Source: Entoloma clypeatum (taxonomy: Eukaryota; Basidiomycota; Agaricomycetes; Agaricales; Entolomataceae). From it: a stretch of DNA of 64,000 nt. The position numbers and the translations under genes were made by a program. This document shows, one piece after another, positions 59,737 to 64,000 of this stretch. Below the pieces are notes generated by a model. The model searched no databases. It saw only the letters and a list, made by a program, of their open reading frames with translations, and had not been told where the DNA came from. The stretch is taken from assembly GCA_963565915.1 (NCBI GenBank), contig OY751485.1:3410001-3474000 (forward strand), written 5' to 3'. Every line of letters begins with the position of its first letter. Positions within the stretch are counted from its first letter, which is position 1.

Positions 59737-62617
59737 CTAGATCTCGACTTCCAGGCGAGATATGATGTCGTCCAGGGTGTCCGTGAAATTCTCATATGGT
59801 TTGAATTTTAATCCTTCAAAGATGATTGCACATAAGTGCCGGGGTGCATTTGGGTTTAATTTAAAGAAGTCCTCCACCGCTTCCTTGGCATGTTCCAGGT
59901 GATCCTCAGGTTCCCACATGTTGTGGTCCAGAGTCAGACCTTCCCATTGCACTAAATATTCCAGCTTTCCTCTCTTCAACCTTGAGTCAATAACTTTAGG
60001 GACATTGTACTCCTCTTCGCCATTGATAACTATTGGGTTTGGTGCCTGCACCCTTTGTGATCTAAATAGTGGTTCCTTAAATAATCGGACGAGGTTCTAC
60101 ACCCATCCTAGGGTTAAACCCATAATTTACATAGAACGGCGAAAACTGAGTTGCCATGTGGATTTTATTATTATAGGCAAATTCTGCGGTTGCCATCCAT
60201 TTGGGCCAATCTGTTTGCCGATGGGAGATGAACGATCTTAGATATTGCTCCAACTCCTGATTGATGTGTTCCGTCTGTCCGTCTGTCTGCAGATGATACG
60301 CCGTTGATAATTTAGTTGTGATTCCCAATTTTTTATTTAGTTCCTTCATAAATATTGCCGCGAATTGTGGTCCGTGATCTGATGTTAATGATTCTGGAAG
60401 TCCATGAAGTTTCCAGACTTCATCCCAATATAATTTAGCTAATCCTTCTGCTGAGACTTCATCGCGTGTTTTGATAAAGTGTGTTTGCTTAGTGGATCTG
60501 CAAGCCACAACTAATACCGTGTTGTACCCCTGAGCTTCTGGGAGTCCTACAATAAAATCTGCTGTAACATGTTTTCATGGTCCAGCATGTTCCATGTTTG
60601 CTTTTAATTTACCGGCTAGCGGTTGAGGCACATTCTTTGATCATTGGCATTTGTCACAGCTATTGACGTAAGCTTTGACCATGTTTGTGATCCCAGGCCA
60701 CCAATAATTACGCATAACTAATTCCAGGGTTTTCCATTGACCCGGATGTCCAGAAACTGGATTGTCGTGATGTAATTTAATAATTTCCACCCTGAGTTCC
60801 TGATCCTTTGGAACGTACACCTTTCCTCTGTGCAATCATAAACCCTGTTCCTCATGCCATTCCTCTGCTCGTAATGTTTTTGTGTTTGTTTTCTTTAATT
60901 CTTCCACTGCTTTGAGCACTTGCTCATCAAACTCTTTTGCATCCCTGATGCGTTTCAATAGTTTGGTTTCTTCTCCATCAATAATTAGATGTCCCTGATC
61001 CATTGCACGCAAGTGGAAATATTCGGGTTTCAATAGTGTCACATCCTCATTGTCATTTTCCACCCCTTTTCTATGGTCGACTCTTCTTGAAAGAGCGTCC
61101 GCCTTCCCCATTGAAGTTTCTGCCTTGTGTATTAATTTAAAGTTGAAACATGTTAAATACAACACCCAACGTGCTTGTCTGTGATTAAGCTTTCAACCCT
61201 GCATGAAGTACTTGAGGTTTTTATGATTGGTCCAGATCTCGACCTCATGTTTGGCTCCTTCAAGGTGGTGTCTCCCTCCATGCTTCCAGCACTCGAATTA
61301 TGCCCAGCATTTCTTTATCGTGTACGTCGTAATTTCGTTCCACGTCATTTAATCCTTTAGATAGAAAGGCACATGGCCTCCATTTCTCATCCTCACATTC
61401 CATAGATAGAATCGCTCCCGTGGCGAAGTCCGATGCATCTGATTCTACCCTTAACTTCCAATCTGGATCGGGCGATACCAATATGGGTGCTTCCATAAAT
61501 AATCTTTTTAGCACGTCAAATGCTTCCTCCTGTTCCATACTCCATTTCCATACCATGTCCTTCCTTGTTAACTTATGTAATGGTCCAGCCACTTTGGAGA
61601 AATCCTTTCAAATCTCCAATAGAAATTGGCGAGTCCAAGGAATGATTGTACTTCCTTGATCTTAGTTGGTGTCGGCCATTGTTTGATGGCGTCTACTTTC
61701 GAAGGGTCCATCCAAATTCCATCTTTCCCAATAATTAATCCCAAGAACTCTATTTCATCTCTATCAAAGAAACATTTCTCTGGTTTCAAGAATAAATCGT
61801 TTTCTCGTAATCTTTTCAAAACTTCCTCCACTATGGTGTTGTGTCCTTCCTTTCCTTCTGTTGCCACCAATATGTCATCGATATAAATAACCACATATCC
61901 TTGGTCAATCAAGTCCCTAAAGATATTGTTCATCATGGTCTGGAACGTGCTTGGGGAATTATTCAATCCAAAAAACATGACTGTCGGTTCAAAGGCTCCA
62001 TCAGGGGTCGTGAATGCCGCTTTCCACTTGTCTCCCTCCTTGATGCGCACATTATTGTAGCCCCATCTGAGATCCATCTTGGTGAACCTTTTCTTTCCTT
62101 TTAACTTATCAATCAACTCCGGAATCAACGGGAGTGGATAATTATTGCAGACAGTCCAGCTGTTGATATGTCGGTAATCCTGTACCATTCGTTTCTTTCC
62201 ATCCTTTTTGGATATAAAGAATACTGGCAAAGTTTGTGGTGACTTGGTAGGTCGAATATATCCTTTGCGTAATTGATCGTCCACAAATTCAGATACTTCT
62301 TTCCTTTCATCCGGTGACAGGGGGTAGACTTTGGCCTTCTTTGGTATGAAATCCGGCTTTAAGTCTATAGCATGATCCCATGGTTTCCTGACTGGTAACC
62401 TCTCCGATGCTTTCTTTTCAAAGACTGATAGATATTTGTGATATTTTTGGGGGACAGCCTGTTCTGCCGGTATTTCATCTGAGGGTTCTCCCTTAGCTGC
62501 CCTGAGCATGTGGATTACCTCTTCTTCCACTTCTTCTTCATTTCCTTCTATTTCCTCTTCAATTCTTCCCCCCCATCTGGTTCTTGCAGTTTTATTTAAA
62601 TAATGTGTTCGACACAT
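59737..62617 (-). pseudogene. Truncated chromovirus pol (RT, RNase H, integrase, chromodomain)
   Basis: Minus strand: RT with MVQDYRHINSWTVCNNYPLP, MDLRWGYNNVRIKEGDKWKA, catalytic YIDD and LGLANFYWRF; RNase H with VESDASDFATGAIL; integrase zinc region (HHDNPVSGHPGQWKTLEL, CDKCQ) and core (SDHGPQFAAIF, YHLQTDGQTEHINQELEQYL); chromodomain EEEYNVPKVIDSRLKRGK, YLVQWEGLTLDHNMWEPE. Gag and protease are missing; the sequence stops at about 62617 beside a GACCGG-rich repeat. Several stops and frame changes mark it as a relic, older than the 41053-47645 element. Confidence 0.88.
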
Positions 62618-62629
62618 GCCTAGTGTTTA

Positions 62630-62815
62630 AAAGTCTGGTTCGGTCTGGTTTTTGACCCTCAAAATTTAGAGACTGAGACCGAGACCGATTTTTCGGTTCA
62701 CATGATCTTGAAAAAACTGAACCGGACCGATGCAAGACCGGTGCATTGGTTCCGTTTACCGCAAAGAAGTGAGACCAGACTGGTCTCAACTGGTTTAAAC
62801 CAATATATTACAAGT
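62630..62815. repeat. GACCGG-rich repeat, second copy
   Basis: Words GAGACCGAGACCG, GAACCGGACCG and CTGGTTTAAACC recall the body of the SINE-like repeat at 47740-47905. No tRNA-like head is seen here. It abuts the truncation point of the minus-strand chromovirus, as does the first copy. Confidence 0.5.
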
Positions 62816-62879
62816 AAAATAAGACTAAGGACATGCACGTGTCGTACTCCCTCAATTGGTCCTCCGTGGGCTCAGCCCG

Positions 62880-63545
62880 GCCCCATGTGCTCTGGGGCAT
62901 GACTCGACGCCATTGGGTGTGAAAGGGGGCCATTGGGCATGTGTCGTGGCAGGTGCGCGGTGCCGTACGGCGCGAAGGGAGGCCGTTGCATGTGAAGGAA
63001 GGGTGCTGGGTGTGAGTCGATGGCGTTGAGGACGCAAGGCGGCCGTTGGGCATTAGAGGGGCTGTGGGGCACTAGTCGGGGCAGTTGGGCAAGAGGGGCG
63101 GCCATCGGGTGTGAAAGGCGGCCGTTGTGCGTGGGTTGATGGTGTTGAGGGCAAAGGGACGGTGTGGCGCGGGTCAATGGCGGTGGGCGCAAGTCGGGAC
63201 CGTTGGGCATGAAAGGCAGCCATTGGGCATGGATCAACGGCATTGGGGGCGAAGGGATGGCATTGGGGGCAAAAGGACAGTGTTGGGTGTGGGTTGACAC
63301 ATTGAGGGTGAAGGGATGCCATTGGGCATGAGTCAGGACCATTGGGCACAAAGGGACGCCATTGGGTGCAAAGGGACGCCATTGGGCGCAAAGGAACACT
63401 GTTGGGTGCAAAGAGACGCTGTTGGGCACAAAGGGATGCCGTTGGGCATGAAAGGTGGCCGTTGGGCAGAAGAGAGGGCCATTGGGCATGAGTGGTGGCC
63501 ATTATGTGCGAGTAGTGGCCCTTGGGCGGATGTGGTGGCCGGGTG
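62880..63545. repeat. Minisatellite array, GCCCAACGG family (G-rich strand +)
   Basis: The longest array, about 650 bp of units such as CATTGGGCACAAAGGGACGC with period 20. Its right part is the inverted counterpart of 50035-50170. Long open frames on both strands (to 205 codons) reflect composition only. Confidence 0.88.
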
Positions 63546-64000
63546 GAGTGGTGGTGGGGGATAAAAAAAGGGTGGGAAGGTTTTGCTGGCAGTTATGGTT
63601 CGACTTTCGGCAATTGCTGAGCATGCTCGGCATCAATGCCGAGCCATGCACATCATTGAAAATTGTGCCCTCAATGCCTGAACCGTGGCACCAAAACCCA
63701 CAAAAATAATTCTTACCTTATGTAGACATATCTAGAAACTCATAGGAAGTATATATAGAGTTATATACATGAGCTATGGATGGTAGAAAGTTGGTGCTCC
63801 AAATTGATGCATCAAAACACAATGTAAATCGTGATGAACAGTGTGGCATGGTGTTTTCAAACACAAAAAACAACATTTTCTAGCTTCCTCCTTTGCACAA
63901 CATTTGTACTCTAAATATACTATACATATGCTATTGAAACAGTGTATGTAAACCTATTCAGACCCTTCAAATAAAATTAAAGGACTTGATGAGGTGAATA
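63335..64000. repeat. Dispersed repeat, copy 2 (continues past the window end)
   Basis: Reverse complement of 49530-50170 with only scattered differences (for example GTGATGAACAGTGTGG against GTGATGAACCGTGTGG). Position 64000 corresponds to about 49530, so the repeat's outer boundary is not reached. Confidence 0.9.

Noticed and set aside
50021..63565. CRISPR-like array of short repeats
   Set aside because: The units are contiguous, 20 bp and degenerate, without unique spacers, and the organism is a eukaryote.

Overview
The window comes from the nuclear genome of a mushroom-forming basidiomycete (Agaricomycetes). The genes are compact and split by many introns of about 47-60 nt. Their products read as basidiomycete versions of fungal housekeeping proteins, and the repeats are typical of that class: chromovirus LTR elements and a tyrosine-recombinase retroelement. 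Exon models were built by hand by matching splice sites, reading phase and protein-family continuity; no search was run.

Positions 1-36.5 kb are a gene-dense euchromatic block. In order: the 3' end of a Spa2-like polarisome gene (+); a Dsc3-like Golgi ubiquitin-ligase subunit (-); an Ams2/SPT21-like regulator (-); a small multi-pass membrane protein (-) diverging from TFIIIA (+); glucosamine-6-phosphate deaminase (-) diverging from a Tgl1-like steryl ester lipase (+); a PinX1-type G-patch protein (-); the NADPH-oxidase regulator NoxR (-); a Drs2-type P4-ATPase (-) diverging from the cell-wall-integrity MAP kinase (+); the trifunctional tryptophan enzyme (-) diverging from a TMEM184 membrane protein (+); a flavin-dependent halogenase (-) diverging from an unrecognised 260-aa protein (+); phospholipid:diacylglycerol acyltransferase (-) diverging from a membrane-anchored glutaredoxin (+). 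Most genes are paired head-to-head or tail-to-tail with very short spacers. They do not form one pathway. Several depend on very small exons (4, 6, 7, 11, 12, 13 and 20 nt), and two use GC-AG introns.

Positions 36.5-64 kb are a repeat-rich, gene-poor block. The best preserved element is a Ty3/chromovirus (41053-47645) with 388-bp LTRs, a CATGT target duplication, a self-priming type primer site and an extra ORF between pol and the 3' LTR. It sits inside the chromodomain of an older chromovirus on the opposite strand, whose LTR is 39383-39934. Further along are a tRNA-headed SINE-like repeat, a decaying SPT5-like NGN/KOW gene (50460-52810), a tyrosine-recombinase retroelement (54575-59466) and a truncated chromovirus pol (59737-62617). 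A family of 20-bp-period minisatellites with a GCCCAACGG core recurs in at least six arrays on both strands. One array lies in a larger dispersed repeat present as inverted copies at 49530-50170 and 63335-64000.

The features most worth following are the self-priming chromovirus with its extra 3' ORF, the dispersed 20-bp minisatellite family, the microexons, and the SPT5-like pseudogene.
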